From Pseudomonas rustica (lineage in GTDB: Bacteria; Pseudomonadota; Gammaproteobacteria; Pseudomonadales; Pseudomonadaceae): a stretch of 64,000 nucleotides of DNA. The stretch lies in assembly GCF_018336155.1 (NCBI RefSeq), contig NZ_JAGYHF010000016.1:1-64000 (forward strand), given 5' to 3'. The notes under the pieces were generated by a model, which had not been told where the DNA came from, searched no databases, and worked only from the letters and a program-made list of their open reading frames with translations. Positions 7,575 through 24,827 of this stretch are shown here, one piece after another (position 1 is the stretch's first letter; each line of letters starts with the position of its first letter). Made by a program: the position numbers and the translations under genes.

Positions 7575-7637
7575 CCACCCGATGCGGTGGCGCAAACCAT
7601 GGGGTTTGCACGATTTTCTGGCTGCTCCCGTCGGGAG
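7575..7637 (+). other. Three tandem small hairpins in the rpoB leader
   Basis: CCACC/GGTGG (7575-7590), GCAAACC-ATGG-GGTTTGC (7592-7609) and CTCCC-GTC-GGGAG (7625-7637) follow one another between the attenuator and rpoB. They could be RNase III sites or part of rpoB translational control; the sequence alone does not decide. Confidence 0.5.
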
Positions 7638-7674
7638 GGGCCAAACAAGCAGGTGACCAAGCTGGGGAACGCTG

Positions 7675-11748
<4,074 letters not shown>

Positions 11749-11763
11749 CACGTGACGCGAATC

Positions 11764-11790
11764 GAGAGCGGGGCAGGATTGCCCGCTCTC
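11764..11790 (+). other. Hairpin between rpoB and rpoC
   Basis: GAGAGCGGG and CCCGCTCTC form a perfect 9-bp stem around a 9-base loop, with no T-run after it. It is more likely an mRNA stability or processing element than a terminator. The rpoC ribosome-binding site AGGAGG follows 10 bases on. Confidence 0.6.
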
Positions 11791-11812
11791 TGCTCCGCCA
11801 GGAGGAAAGGCC

Positions 11813-16012
<4,200 letters not shown>

Positions 16013-16034
16013 GTTCTGCGATAAATGAGAGTAG

Positions 16035-16103
16035 GGCCCTGATCGCCCCGTTCGTCGAATCGAGACATTTTGTCGAGGTTCGAGGGGCGGGGAGGTCGGG
16101 GCC
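16035..16103 (+). terminator. Long stem-loop between rpoC and rpsL
   Basis: GGCCCTGATC-G-CCCCG (16035-16050) pairs with CGGGG-A-GGTCGGGGCC (16088-16103): 15 pairs with a single mismatch. A second inner stem lies around TCGAA/TTCGA. Only a weak TTGCCTT tail follows, so it may be a Rho-assisted end or processing site for rpoBC mRNA. The str-operon promoter begins 6 bases later. Confidence 0.55.
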
Positions 16104-16108
16104 TTGCC

Positions 16109-16137
16109 TTGACTGGGGACAAGATCCTCTTTAGACT
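16109..16137 (+). promoter_or_regulatory. Sigma70 promoter of the str operon
   Basis: TTGACT (16109-16114), an exact 17-bp spacer and TAGACT (16132-16137) lie about 90 bases before rpsL. Transcription would begin near 16144 and cover rpsL-rpsG-fusA-tuf. Confidence 0.75.
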
Positions 16138-16228
16138 CTTGATCCCCTAAATTTGGCGGGAATTCGTTCCTGCCATTTTGCTTTTCTTGCAAGACAATAG
16201 CGTCGCAAGACAACAGTGGAGCTAGTAG

Positions 16229-16600
16229 ATGGCAACTATCAACCAGCTGGTACGTCAGCCGCGTAAGCGTATCGTCGAGAAATCCGACGTACCTGCGCTG
16301 CAGAACTGCCCGCAACGTCGTGGCGTGTGCACCCGTGTGTACACCACCACGCCGAAAAAACCTAACTCGGCACTGCGTAAAGTATGCCGTGTGCGCCTGA
16401 CCAACGGTTTCGAAGTTTCTTCGTACATCGGTGGTGAAGGTCACAACCTGCAAGAGCACAGCGTGGTGCTGATCCGCGGCGGTCGTGTAAAAGACTTGCC
16501 AGGTGTTCGTTACCACACCGTTCGCGGTTCTTTGGATACTTCCGGCGTTAAAGGTCGTAACCAGGGTCGTTCGAAGTACGGTACCAAGCGTCCGAAATAA
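16229..16600 (+). CDS. rpsL: 30S ribosomal protein S12
   Basis: S12 sits at the decoding centre and controls accuracy. The 123 residues carry [17 protein letters not shown] and [17 protein letters not shown]. The lysines where streptomycin-resistance changes occur (K43 and K88) are wild type, so no rpsL resistance is expected. It is the first gene of the str operon, with a GGAGCTAG ribosome site. Confidence 0.98.
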
Positions 16601-16707
16601 TCGGCCGTTTTGCAGATTTTCATTTTATTGAGTCGATAAGAGTAAGGTCGGGCACGCATCCATTGGATCTGTCCCGAGCTAACCTGAAGACCGCTTGAGG
16701 GCTTATC

Positions 16708-17181
16708 ATGCCAAGACGTCGCGTAGCAGCAAAGCGTGAGATTCTGGACGATCCGAAATACGGAAGCCAGATCCTCGCCAAATTCATGAACCACGTTATG
16801 GAAAGCGGCAAGAAAGCCGTTGCCGAGCGTATCGTTTATGGTGCCCTGGAAACCGTTGCGACCCGTAAGGCTGGCACCGATCCCCTGGAACTCTTCGAAA
16901 AAGCACTCGACGCCATCGCTCCGCTGGTCGAAGTGAAGTCGCGCCGCGTTGGTGGTGCTACTTACCAGGTTCCGGTCGAGGTTCGTCCTTCCCGTCGTAA
17001 CGCTCTGGCAATGCGCTGGTTGGTAGACTTCGCCCGTAAGCGTGGCGAGAAGTCTATGGCTCTGCGTTTGGCTGGCGAACTGCTGGATGCTGCTGAAGGT
17101 AAAGGTGCTGCTGTTAAGAAGCGTGAAGACGTGCACCGTATGGCTGAAGCCAACAAAGCTTTCTCGCACTACCGCTTCTAA
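16708..17181 (+). CDS. rpsG: 30S ribosomal protein S7
   Basis: S7 starts assembly of the 30S head by binding the 16S 3' major domain, and contacts E-site tRNA. The 157 residues open MPRRRVAAKREILDDPKYGS and contain GGATYQVPVEVRPSRR. In E. coli, S7 also represses str-operon translation through the rpsL-rpsG spacer; that spacer is 107 bases here and I did not recognise a conserved structure in it. Confidence 0.98.
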   Translation: MPRRRVAAKREILDDPKYGSQILAKFMNHVMESGKKAVAERIVYGALETVATRKAGTDPLELFEKALDAIAPLVEVKSRRVGGATYQVPVEVRPSRRNALAMRWLVDFARKRGEKSMALRLAGELLDAAEGKGAAVKKREDVHRMAEANKAFSHYRF

Positions 17182-17211
17182 TTTTAGCTTCACTAATTTT
17201 GCGAGGGCTTT

Positions 17212-19317
17212 ATGGCTCGTACTACTCCGATTAGTCGCTACCGTAACATCGGTATCGTCGCTCACGTGGATGCTGGTAAAACCACCACCACCGAGCGCGT
17301 CCTTTTTTACACTGGCAAAAGTCACAAAATGGGCGAGGTGCATGATGGCGCCGCGACCACAGACTGGATGGTGCAGGAGCAGGAGCGTGGTATTACCATT
17401 ACTTCTGCTGCCATCACCGCCTTCTGGAAAGGTTCCGAGAAGCAGTACAAAGACGAGCACCGCTTCAACGTAATCGATACCCCGGGCCACGTAGACTTCA
17501 CCATTGAAGTTGAACGTTCCCTGCGCGTACTCGACGGCGCTGTTGTTGTGTTCTGCGGTACTTCGGGTGTTGAGCCTCAGTCGGAAACCGTATGGCGTCA
17601 AGCCAACAAATACGGCGTTCCACGTCTTGTTTACGTAAACAAGATGGACCGTGCTGGTGCCAACTTCCTGCGCGTGATCGGTCAGATCAAGCAGCGTCTG
17701 GGTCACACTCCGGTGCCGATCCAGTTGGCTATCGGTTCCGAAGACAACTTCCAGGGTCAGATCGATCTGTTGACCATGGAAGCTGTTTACTGGAACGACG
17801 CTGACAAGGGCATGGTTCCTGTTCGCAAGCCTATTCCTGCAGAGCTGCAAGAATTGGCTGACGAGTGGCGCAACAACATGGTTGAGGCTGCTGCCGAAGC
17901 CAGCGAAGAGCTGATGAACAAGTACCTCGAAGGTGAAGAACTCACCAACGTGGAAATCAAGGCCGCTCTGCGTCAGCGTACTATCGCTGGTGAGATCGTC
18001 TTGGCTGTTTGCGGTTCCTCGTTCAAGAACAAGGGCGTTCCCCTGGTTCTCGATGCTGTGATCGACTACCTGCCGGCACCAGTGGATATTCCTGCCATCA
18101 AGGGTACTGACCCTGATGACGAGACTATCGAGCTGGAGCGTCATGCAGACGACGCAGAACCGTTCTCCGCTCTGGCATTTAAAATTGCCACTGACCCATT
18201 CGTGGGTACCTTGACCTTCGTCCGCGTTTACTCGGGCGTGTTGAACTCCGGCGACGGCGTGATCAACTCGGTTAAAGGCAAGAAAGAGCGCGTGGGTCGT
18301 ATGGTGCAAATGCACGCAAACGCCCGTGAAGAGATCAAGGAAGTACGCGCTGGTGACATCGCGGCCCTGATCGGCATGAAGGACGTCACCACTGGTGAAA
18401 CCCTCTGCAACGCTGACAAGCCAATCATCCTGGTTCGCATGGACTTCCCGGAGCCGGTTATTTCGGTTGCCGTAGAGCCTAAGACCAAGGATGACCAGGA
18501 AAAAATGGGTATCGCTCTGGGCAAACTTGCTCAGGAAGACCCGTCTTTCCGCGTTAAAACTGATGAAGAGACTGGTCAAACGATCATCTCCGGCATGGGC
18601 GAGCTGCACCTGGACATCCTGGTTGACCGGATGCGCCGTGAGTTCAACGTCGAAGCCAACATCGGCAAGCCTCAGGTTTCGTATCGTGAGCGCATCACGA
18701 AGAACTGTGAAATCGAAGGCAAGTTCGTTCGTCAATCCGGCGGTCGTGGTCAGTTCGGCCACTGCTGGATCCGTTTTGCTCCTGCTGACGAAGGTCAGGA
18801 AGGTCTGCAATTCGTGAACGAAGTTGTAGGTGGTGTGGTTCCTAAGGAATACATCCCGGCTATCCAGAAGGGTATCGAAGAGCAGATGAAGAACGGCGTT
18901 GTTGCCGGCTATCCGCTGATCGGCCTGAAGGCTACCGTGTTCGATGGTTCTTACCACGACGTCGACTCCAACGAGATGGCGTTTAAAGTGGCTGCCTCCA
19001 TGGCGACCAAGCAACTGGCCCAGAAGGGCGGTGGTGAGTTGCTTGAGCCGATCATGGCTGTAGAGGTTGTTACGCCTGAAGACTATATGGGTGATGTGAT
19101 GGGCGACCTTAACCGTCGTCGCGGCATGATCCAGGGTATGGAAGACACAGTGTCCGGCAAGGTTATCCGTGCCGAGGTTCCACTGGGTGAGATGTTCGGT
19201 TATGCGACCGACGTTCGTTCCATGTCCCAGGGTCGCGCAAGCTACTCTATGGAATTCAAAAAATACGATACGGCTCCGTCGCACATCGTCGAATCCGTAA
19301 CCAAAAAACAAGGCTGA
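17212..19317 (+). CDS. fusA: Elongation factor G
   Basis: This GTPase catalyses ribosomal translocation and, with RRF, subunit recycling. The 701 residues contain AHVDAGKTTTTERVLFYTG (G1), DTPGHVDFTIEVERS (G3) and NKMDRAGANF (G4). Domain IV includes RQSGGRGQFGHCW, and the C-terminal end is a domain V. It lies between rpsG and tuf in the str operon. Pseudomonas usually has a second fusA elsewhere. Confidence 0.99.
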   Translation: MARTTPISRYRNIGIVAHVDAGKTTTTERVLFYTGKSHKMGEVHDGAATTDWMVQEQERGITITSAAITAFWKGSEKQYKDEHRFNVIDTPGHVDFTIEVERSLRVLDGAVVVFCGTSGVEPQSETVWRQANKYGVPRLVYVNKMDRAGANFLRVIGQIKQRLGHTPVPIQLAIGSEDNFQGQIDLLTMEAVYWNDADKGMVPVRKPIPAELQELADEWRNNMVEAAAEASEELMNKYLEGEELTNVEIKAALRQRTIAGEIVLAVCGSSFKNKGVPLVLDAVIDYLPAPVDIPAIKGTDPDDETIELERHADDAEPFSALAFKIATDPFVGTLTFVRVYSGVLNSGDGVINSVKGKKERVGRMVQMHANAREEIKEVRAGDIAALIGMKDVTTGETLCNADKPIILVRMDFPEPVISVAVEPKTKDDQEKMGIALGKLAQEDPSFRVKTDEETGQTIISGMGELHLDILVDRMRREFNVEANIGKPQVSYRERITKNCEIEGKFVRQSGGRGQFGHCWIRFAPADEGQEGLQFVNEVVGGVVPKEYIPAIQKGIEEQMKNGVVAGYPLIGLKATVFDGSYHDVDSNEMAFKVAASMATKQLAQKGGGELLEPIMAVEVVTPEDYMGDVMGDLNRRRGMIQGMEDTVSGKVIRAEVPLGEMFGYATDVRSMSQGRASYSMEFKKYDTAPSHIVESVTKKQG

Positions 19318-19348
19318 TTCAGCCCCTTTAGGCTAGGAGTTAATTGTC

Positions 19349-20542
19349 GTGGCTAAAGAAAAATTTGATCGTTCCCTACCGCACGTCAACGTTGGCACCA
19401 TCGGTCACGTTGACCACGGTAAAACCACTCTGACTGCTGCTCTGACTCGCGTTTGCTCCGAAGTTTTCGGTTCCGCAATCGTTGACTTCGACAAGATCGA
19501 CAGCGCACCAGAAGAGAAAGCTCGCGGTATCACCATCAACACCGCACACGTTGAGTACAACTCGAAGATCCGTCACTACGCTCACGTTGACTGCCCAGGT
19601 CACGCTGACTATGTGAAGAACATGATCACCGGTGCTGCTCAAATGGACGGCGCTATTCTGGTTTGCTCGGCCGCTGATGGTCCGATGCCACAAACCCGTG
19701 AGCACATCCTGCTGTCCCGTCAGGTAGGCGTTCCGTACATCGTGGTTTTCCTGAACAAGGCTGACCTGGTAGACGACGCTGAGCTGCTGGAACTGGTTGA
19801 GATGGAAGTTCGCGACCTGCTGTCCACCTACGACTTCCCGGGCGATGACACTCCAATCATCATCGGTTCGGCTCGTATGGCTCTGGAAGGCAAAGACGAC
19901 AACGAGATGGGCACCACTGCCGTCAAGAAACTGGTTGAGACTCTGGACAGCTACATCCCAGAACCAGTTCGTGTGACTGACAAGCCGTTCCTGATGCCAA
20001 TCGAAGACGTATTCTCGATCTCCGGTCGCGGTACTGTTGTGACTGGTCGTATCGAGCGCGGTATCGTTCGCGTTCAAGATCCGCTGGAAATCGTTGGTCT
20101 GCGTGACACCACCGTTACTACTTGCACCGGTGTTGAAATGTTCCGCAAGCTGCTCGATGAAGGTCGTGCTGGTGAGAACTGCGGCGTTCTGCTGCGTGGC
20201 ACCAAGCGTGACGACGTTGAACGTGGTCAGGTTCTGGTTAAGCCGGGTTCGGTTAAGCCGCACACCACTTTCACCGCAGAAGTTTACGTTCTGAGCAAAG
20301 AAGAAGGCGGTCGTCACACTCCGTTCTTCAAAGGCTACCGTCCACAGTTCTACTTCCGTACTACTGACGTGACTGGTAACTGCGAGCTGCCAGAAGGCGT
20401 TGAAATGGTAATGCCAGGTGACAACATTCAGATGACTGTTACCCTGATCAAAACCATCGCAATGGAAGACGGTCTGCGTTTCGCTATCCGTGAAGGCGGT
20501 CGTACCGTCGGCGCTGGCGTCGTAGCCAAAATCATCGCGTAA
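19349..20542 (+). CDS. tufA: Elongation factor Tu, second copy
   Basis: This is the str-operon copy of EF-Tu, 397 residues, starting with GTG at 19349 (AGGAGTTAATTGTC upstream), whereas the first copy starts with ATG. It differs from the first copy at two residues only (T instead of K in HTTFTAEV; C-terminal A instead of E). Many synonymous differences are scattered along the gene. fusA ends 31 bases upstream and a strong terminator follows. Confidence 0.98.
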   Translation: MAKEKFDRSLPHVNVGTIGHVDHGKTTLTAALTRVCSEVFGSAIVDFDKIDSAPEEKARGITINTAHVEYNSKIRHYAHVDCPGHADYVKNMITGAAQMDGAILVCSAADGPMPQTREHILLSRQVGVPYIVVFLNKADLVDDAELLELVEMEVRDLLSTYDFPGDDTPIIIGSARMALEGKDDNEMGTTAVKKLVETLDSYIPEPVRVTDKPFLMPIEDVFSISGRGTVVTGRIERGIVRVQDPLEIVGLRDTTVTTCTGVEMFRKLLDEGRAGENCGVLLRGTKRDDVERGQVLVKPGSVKPHTTFTAEVYVLSKEEGGRHTPFFKGYRPQFYFRTTDVTGNCELPEGVEMVMPGDNIQMTVTLIKTIAMEDGLRFAIREGGRTVGAGVVAKIIA

Positions 20543-20573
20543 TTCTCTTTTATAGAGATTGCTTGATGCTTTG

Positions 20574-20605
20574 AAAAAGCCCCCGCTCAGCGGGGGCTTT
20601 TTTTA
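20574..20605 (+). terminator. Intrinsic terminator of the str operon
   Basis: AAAAAGCCCCCGC, TCA and GCGGGGGCTTTTTTT form a perfect 13-bp stem with a seven-T tail. It separates tuf from the S10 operon, whose promoter starts 6 bases later. Confidence 0.95.
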
Positions 20606-20610
20606 TTGGG

Positions 20611-20639
20611 TTGACACCTATATGGGGCGTCTATAGAAT
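20611..20639 (+). promoter_or_regulatory. Sigma70 promoter of the S10 operon
   Basis: A perfect -35 TTGACA (20611-20616), a 17-bp spacer and TAGAAT (20634-20639). Transcription would begin near 20646, leaving a leader of only about 56 bases before rpsJ. Confidence 0.9.
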
Positions 20640-20701
20640 TGCGCCTCCTTTTAACGGGCGTATTGCGCTCGGTGGGAATAGCAGCCGGAGTCTGAAATCC
20701 A

Positions 20702-21013
20702 ATGCAAAATCAGCAAATCCGTATCAGGTTGAAGGCTTTCGACCATCGCCTGATCGACCAATCAACCCAGGAAATCGTGGAAACCGCGAAACGTACTGGT
20801 GCTCAAGTGCGTGGTCCAATTCCACTGCCTACCCGTAAAGAGCGGTTCACCGTTCTGGTTTCTCCGCACGTCAACAAAGACGCGCGCGACCAGTACGAAA
20901 TCCGCACTCATAAGCGCGTTCTGGACATCGTCCAGCCAACGGATAAAACCGTTGATGCTCTTATGAAGCTTGATCTTGCGGCCGGTGTGGAAGTGCAGAT
21001 CAGCCTCGGCTAA
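20702..21013 (+). CDS. rpsJ: 30S ribosomal protein S10
   Basis: S10 is part of the 30S head and, as NusE, pairs with NusB in antitermination and with NusG in transcription-translation coupling. The 103 residues begin [20 protein letters not shown] and include [20 protein letters not shown]. It is the first gene of the S10 operon, 63 bases downstream of the promoter's -10. Confidence 0.98.
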
Positions 21014-21093
21014 GACTCGGTCTTAGTCGTGTAACGCTCTGAAATGGGCGGCCATAGCGGGTGAAAGCCCCGTACACTCATGAGGTTTACAAC

Positions 21094-21729
21094 ATGACTA
21101 TTGGTGTAGTCGGTCGTAAATGCGGTATGACCCGTATTTTCACCGAAGAAGGTGTCTCCATTCCGGTCACGGTCATTGAGATCGAACCGAATCGCGTCAC
21201 CCAGTTCAAAACTGAAGAGACCGATGGCTATCGTGCAGTGCAAGTCACTGTCGGCGAGCGTCGTGCTTCGCGTGTAACAGCAGCTCAGGCTGGCCACTTC
21301 GCTAAGGCGAACGTTGCCGCTGGTCGCACCACCATGGAATTCCGTCTTGAAGAAGGCGAGTACCAGGCTGGCGATCTGATCAACGCTGAAATCTTCGCCG
21401 CTGGTCAACTGGTTGATGTAACCGGTCAGTCCAAGGGTAAAGGCTTCCAGGGTACGATCAAGCGTTGGAATTTCCGCGGGCAAGATAACACCCACGGTAA
21501 CTCCGTATCCCACCGCGTCCCAGGTTCTATCGGCCAGTGCCAGACTCCTGGTCGTGTATTCAAGGGCAAAAAAATGTCCGGTCATATGGGCGCTGAGCGC
21601 GTGACCGTGCAGTCCCTGGAAGTAGTGCGCGTGGACGCTGAACGCAATCTGTTGTTGGTCAAGGGTGCTGTTCCTGGCGCTACTGGCGGCAACCTGGTTG
21701 TACGTCCAGCAGCCAAGGCTCGCGGTTAA
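21094..21729 (+). CDS. rplC: 50S ribosomal protein L3
   Basis: L3 is an early 23S assembly protein near the peptidyl-transferase centre. The 211 residues begin MTIGVVGRKCGMTRIFTEEG and include QGTIKRWNFRGQDNTHGNS. The ATG at 21094 gives the family start; an in-frame GTG at 21061 would add 11 unconserved residues. rplD follows after 12 bases. Confidence 0.97.
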   Translation: MTIGVVGRKCGMTRIFTEEGVSIPVTVIEIEPNRVTQFKTEETDGYRAVQVTVGERRASRVTAAQAGHFAKANVAAGRTTMEFRLEEGEYQAGDLINAEIFAAGQLVDVTGQSKGKGFQGTIKRWNFRGQDNTHGNSVSHRVPGSIGQCQTPGRVFKGKKMSGHMGAERVTVQSLEVVRVDAERNLLLVKGAVPGATGGNLVVRPAAKARG

Positions 21730-21741
21730 GGGGAAGCTGAC

Positions 21742-22344
21742 ATGCAATTAAATGTAAATGACGCTCAAGCGATCGAAGTTTCCGAACTGACATTTGGCGG
21801 CGAATTCAACGAGACGCTGGTTCACCAAGCAGTCGTGGCCTACATGGCCGGCGGCCGTCAAGGTACCAAGCAGCAAAAGACCCGTTCCGACGTTCGTGGT
21901 GGCGGTAAGCGCCCATGGCGTCAGAAAGGTACTGGCCGTGCTCGTGCCGGTACTATCCGTAGCCCAATCTGGCGTGGCGGCGGTACCACTTTTGCAGCAC
22001 GTCCACAGGATCACTCCCAGAAGCTGAACAAGAAGATGTATCGCGCAGCAATGCGTTCCATCCTTGCTGAGCTGGTGCGTACTGATCGTCTGGTCGTGGT
22101 TCAGGATTTCGCTGTTGAAACTCCGAAAACCAAAGATCTGCTGGGCAAGCTGAACAACATGAGCCTGACCGACGTTTTGATCGTGTCGGACGCTGTTGAT
22201 CAGAACCTGTACCTGGCTGCTCGTAACCTGCCGCACGTAGATGTAGGTGACGTTCAAGGTTCCGATCCAGTTAGTCTGATCGCATACGACAAGGTGTTGA
22301 TCACCGTGTCGGCCGTGAAGAAATTCGAGGAGCTGCTGGGATGA
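21742..22344 (+). CDS. rplD: 50S ribosomal protein L4
   Basis: L4 binds 23S domain I and its loop lines the exit tunnel. In E. coli it also represses the S10 operon. The 200 residues carry the tunnel loop [20 protein letters not shown]. It overlaps rplW by 4 bases (ATGA), so translation is coupled. Confidence 0.98.
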
Positions 22345-22640
22345 ACCAGGAACGCGTATTTAAAGTTCTGCTTGGCCCGCACGTTTCCGAGAAGGCTACG
22401 GTTCTGGCAGACAAGAAAGGCCAGTTCGTTTTCAAGGTTGCTACTGACGCAACCAAGCTGGAAATCAAGAAGGCCGTCGAAAGCCTGTTCAGCGTGAAAG
22501 TTGAGCGTGTTACTACCCTGAACGTTCTGGGTAAGAGCAAGCGCACAGCTCGCGGTCTGGGCAAGCGTAATGACTGGAAGAAGGCAGTTATCTCCCTTCA
22601 GCCAGGCCAAGATCTCGATTTCAGCAGCAGTGCTGAGTAA
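22341..22640 (+). CDS. rplW: 50S ribosomal protein L23
   Basis: L23 lies at the polypeptide exit and is the docking site for trigger factor and SRP. The 99 residues begin [20 protein letters not shown] and contain the conserved [14 protein letters not shown]. It overlaps rplD by 4 bases; rplB follows after 14. Confidence 0.97.
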
Positions 22641-22654
22641 GGAAGGGGTGCATC

Positions 22655-23479
22655 ATGGCAATCGTTAAATGCAAACCGACTTCCCCTGGCCGCCGTTTTG
22701 TGGTCAAGGTGGTCAACCAGGAGCTGCATAAAGGCGCTCCTCACGCACCGCTGCTCGAGAAAAAATCGAAGACTGGTGGTCGTAACAACAATGGCCGTAT
22801 TACCACGCGTCACATCGGTGGTGGTCATAAGCAGCATTATCGTATGGTCGATTTCCGTCGCAACGACAAAGATGGCATCGTCGCCACTGTCGAGCGTATC
22901 GAATACGATCCAAACCGTACTGCTCACATCGCACTGCTCTGCTACGCAGACGGCGAGCGTCGCTACATCATCGCCCCTAAAGGCGTGAGTGCTGGCGACC
23001 AGCTGATCGCAGGCGCTCTGGCTCCAATCAAGCCAGGTAACGCTCTGCAACTGCGCAACATTCCAGTGGGTTCTACTGTACACGGCATCGAACTGAAGCC
23101 AGGTAAAGGCGCACAGATCGCTCGTTCCGCTGGTGCTTCGGCTCAGCTGATCGCTCGTGAAGGTGTGTACGTGACCCTGCGTCTGCGTTCCGGTGAAATG
23201 CGTAAAGTCCTGGCTGAATGCCGTGCGACCCTGGGCGAAGTCTCGAACTCCGAGCACAGCCTGCGTTCGCTGGGTAAAGCTGGTGCCAAACGCTGGCGTG
23301 GCGTTCGCCCAACCGTTCGTGGTGTTGCCATGAACCCGGTTGACCACCCACATGGTGGTGGTGAAGGTCGTACCTCTGGTGGTCGTCATCCGGTATCGCC
23401 ATGGGGCTTCCCGACTAAGGGCGCGAAGACTCGTGGTAATAAGCGTACCGACAAAATGATCGTCCGTCGTCGCAAGTAA
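22655..23479 (+). CDS. rplB: 50S ribosomal protein L2
   Basis: L2 is one of the most conserved proteins of the 50S subunit, needed for subunit joining and close to the peptidyl-transferase centre. The 274 residues include GGRNNNGRITTRHIGGGHKQ and the hallmark GVAMNPVDHPHGGGEGR with the histidine implicated in activity. rpsS follows after 16 bases. Confidence 0.98.
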   Translation: MAIVKCKPTSPGRRFVVKVVNQELHKGAPHAPLLEKKSKTGGRNNNGRITTRHIGGGHKQHYRMVDFRRNDKDGIVATVERIEYDPNRTAHIALLCYADGERRYIIAPKGVSAGDQLIAGALAPIKPGNALQLRNIPVGSTVHGIELKPGKGAQIARSAGASAQLIAREGVYVTLRLRSGEMRKVLAECRATLGEVSNSEHSLRSLGKAGAKRWRGVRPTVRGVAMNPVDHPHGGGEGRTSGGRHPVSPWGFPTKGAKTRGNKRTDKMIVRRRK

Positions 23480-23495
23480 ATAGAGGGATACGACA

Positions 23496-23771
23496 GTGCC
23501 ACGTTCTCTGAAAAAAGGTCCTTTTATTGATCTTCACCTACTGAAGAAGATCGAAGTGGCGGCGGAAAAGAACGATCGCAAACCAATTAAGACTTGGTCG
23601 CGTCGTTCGATGATCCTGCCACAGATGGTCGGTTTGACCATCGCCGTACATAACGGTCGTCAGCACGTCCCAGTTCTCGTGAACGAAGACATGGTCGGCC
23701 ATAAACTGGGCGAGTTCGCCGGTACCCGCACTTATCGTGGGCACGTGGCTGACAAGAAAGCCAAGCGTTAA
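23496..23771 (+). CDS. rpsS: 30S ribosomal protein S19
   Basis: S19 binds S13 in the 30S head near the A-site tRNA. The 91 residues begin PRSLKKGPFIDLHLLKK after a GTG start (23496), and end with the signature VGHKLGEFAGTRTYRGHV and a basic tail. It is 16 bases after rplB and 11 before rplV. Confidence 0.98.
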   Translation: MPRSLKKGPFIDLHLLKKIEVAAEKNDRKPIKTWSRRSMILPQMVGLTIAVHNGRQHVPVLVNEDMVGHKLGEFAGTRTYRGHVADKKAKR

Positions 23772-23782
23772 GGGGTTAGGAA

Positions 23783-24115
23783 ATGGAAGTAGCCGCTAAG
23801 TTGTCGGGCGCTCGAATCTCCGCCCAGAAAGCCCGCTTGGTCGCCGACCAGATCCGCGGGAAGAAGGTGGGCGAAGCGCTCAACTTGTTGGCTTTCAGCA
23901 GTAAGAAAGCCGCCGAGATCATGAAGAAAGTGCTGGAGTCGGCCGTAGCCAACGCCGAGCATAACGAAGGCGCAGACGTTGATGACCTGAAGGTCAGCAC
24001 CGTTTTCGTCAACGAAGGGCGTTCGCTGAAGCGCATCATGCCACGTGCCAAAGGCCGTGCTGATCGCATCGTCAAGCGGTCTTGCCATATCACTGTCAAG
24101 GTTGCTGACAAGTAA
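23783..24115 (+). CDS. rplV: 50S ribosomal protein L22
   Basis: L22 spans the 50S and its beta-hairpin lines the exit tunnel, where macrolide and stall-peptide interactions occur. The 110 residues include [20 protein letters not shown] and the hairpin [19 protein letters not shown]. rpsC begins 13 bases downstream. Confidence 0.98.
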
Positions 24116-24128
24116 CGGAGTCGAAGAG

Positions 24129-24815
24129 ATGGGTCAGAAAGTACATCCCATTGGCATTCGCCTGGGAATCGTCAAGGAGCACACCTCCGTCTGGTACGCA
24201 GACGGTCGGACTTATGCGGACTACTTGTTCGCAGATCTGAAAGTGCGTGAGTATCTCCAAGACAAACTAAAAAGCGCGTCCGTAAGCCGTATCGATATCC
24301 ATCGTCCGGCCCAAACTGCACGTATCACCATCCACACCGCTCGTCCAGGTATCGTTATCGGGAAGAAAGGTGAAGATGTTGAGAAACTGCGTCAGGACCT
24401 GACCAAGCAAATGGGTGTGCCTGTGCACATCAATATCGAAGAGATCCGCAAGCCGGAACTCGACGGTATGCTGGTTGCGCAGAGCGTAGCTCAGCAGCTG
24501 GAGCGTCGTGTAATGTTCCGTCGCGCTATGAAGCGCGCAGTACAGAACGCCATGCGCATTGGTGCCAAAGGCATCAAAATCCAAGTGAGCGGTCGTCTCG
24601 GCGGTGCTGAAATCGCACGTACTGAATGGTATCGCGAAGGTCGTGTGCCATTGCACACCCTGCGTGCCGACATCGACTATGCCAACTACGAAGCTCACAC
24701 CACTTATGGTGTGATCGGTGTAAAGGTTTGGATCTTCAAAGGCGAAGTAATTGGTGGTCGCCAAGAAGAGCTGAAACCACAAGCACCAGCGCCTCGTAAA
24801 AAAGCTGCTAAGTAA
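24129..24815 (+). CDS. rpsC: 30S ribosomal protein S3
   Basis: S3 forms part of the mRNA entry channel and contributes helicase activity. The 228 residues begin [20 protein letters not shown]; a KH RNA-binding motif lies around [17 protein letters not shown]. The start at 24129 follows GGAGTCGAAG. The frame is open further upstream inside rplV, but the family start is clear. Confidence 0.98.
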
Positions 24816-24827
24816 GGGGTACGCCAA

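Noticed and set aside
16510..19311. A 933-codon open frame antisense to fusA and rpsG
   Set aside because: Shadow frame of strongly biased genes; no start context or domain.
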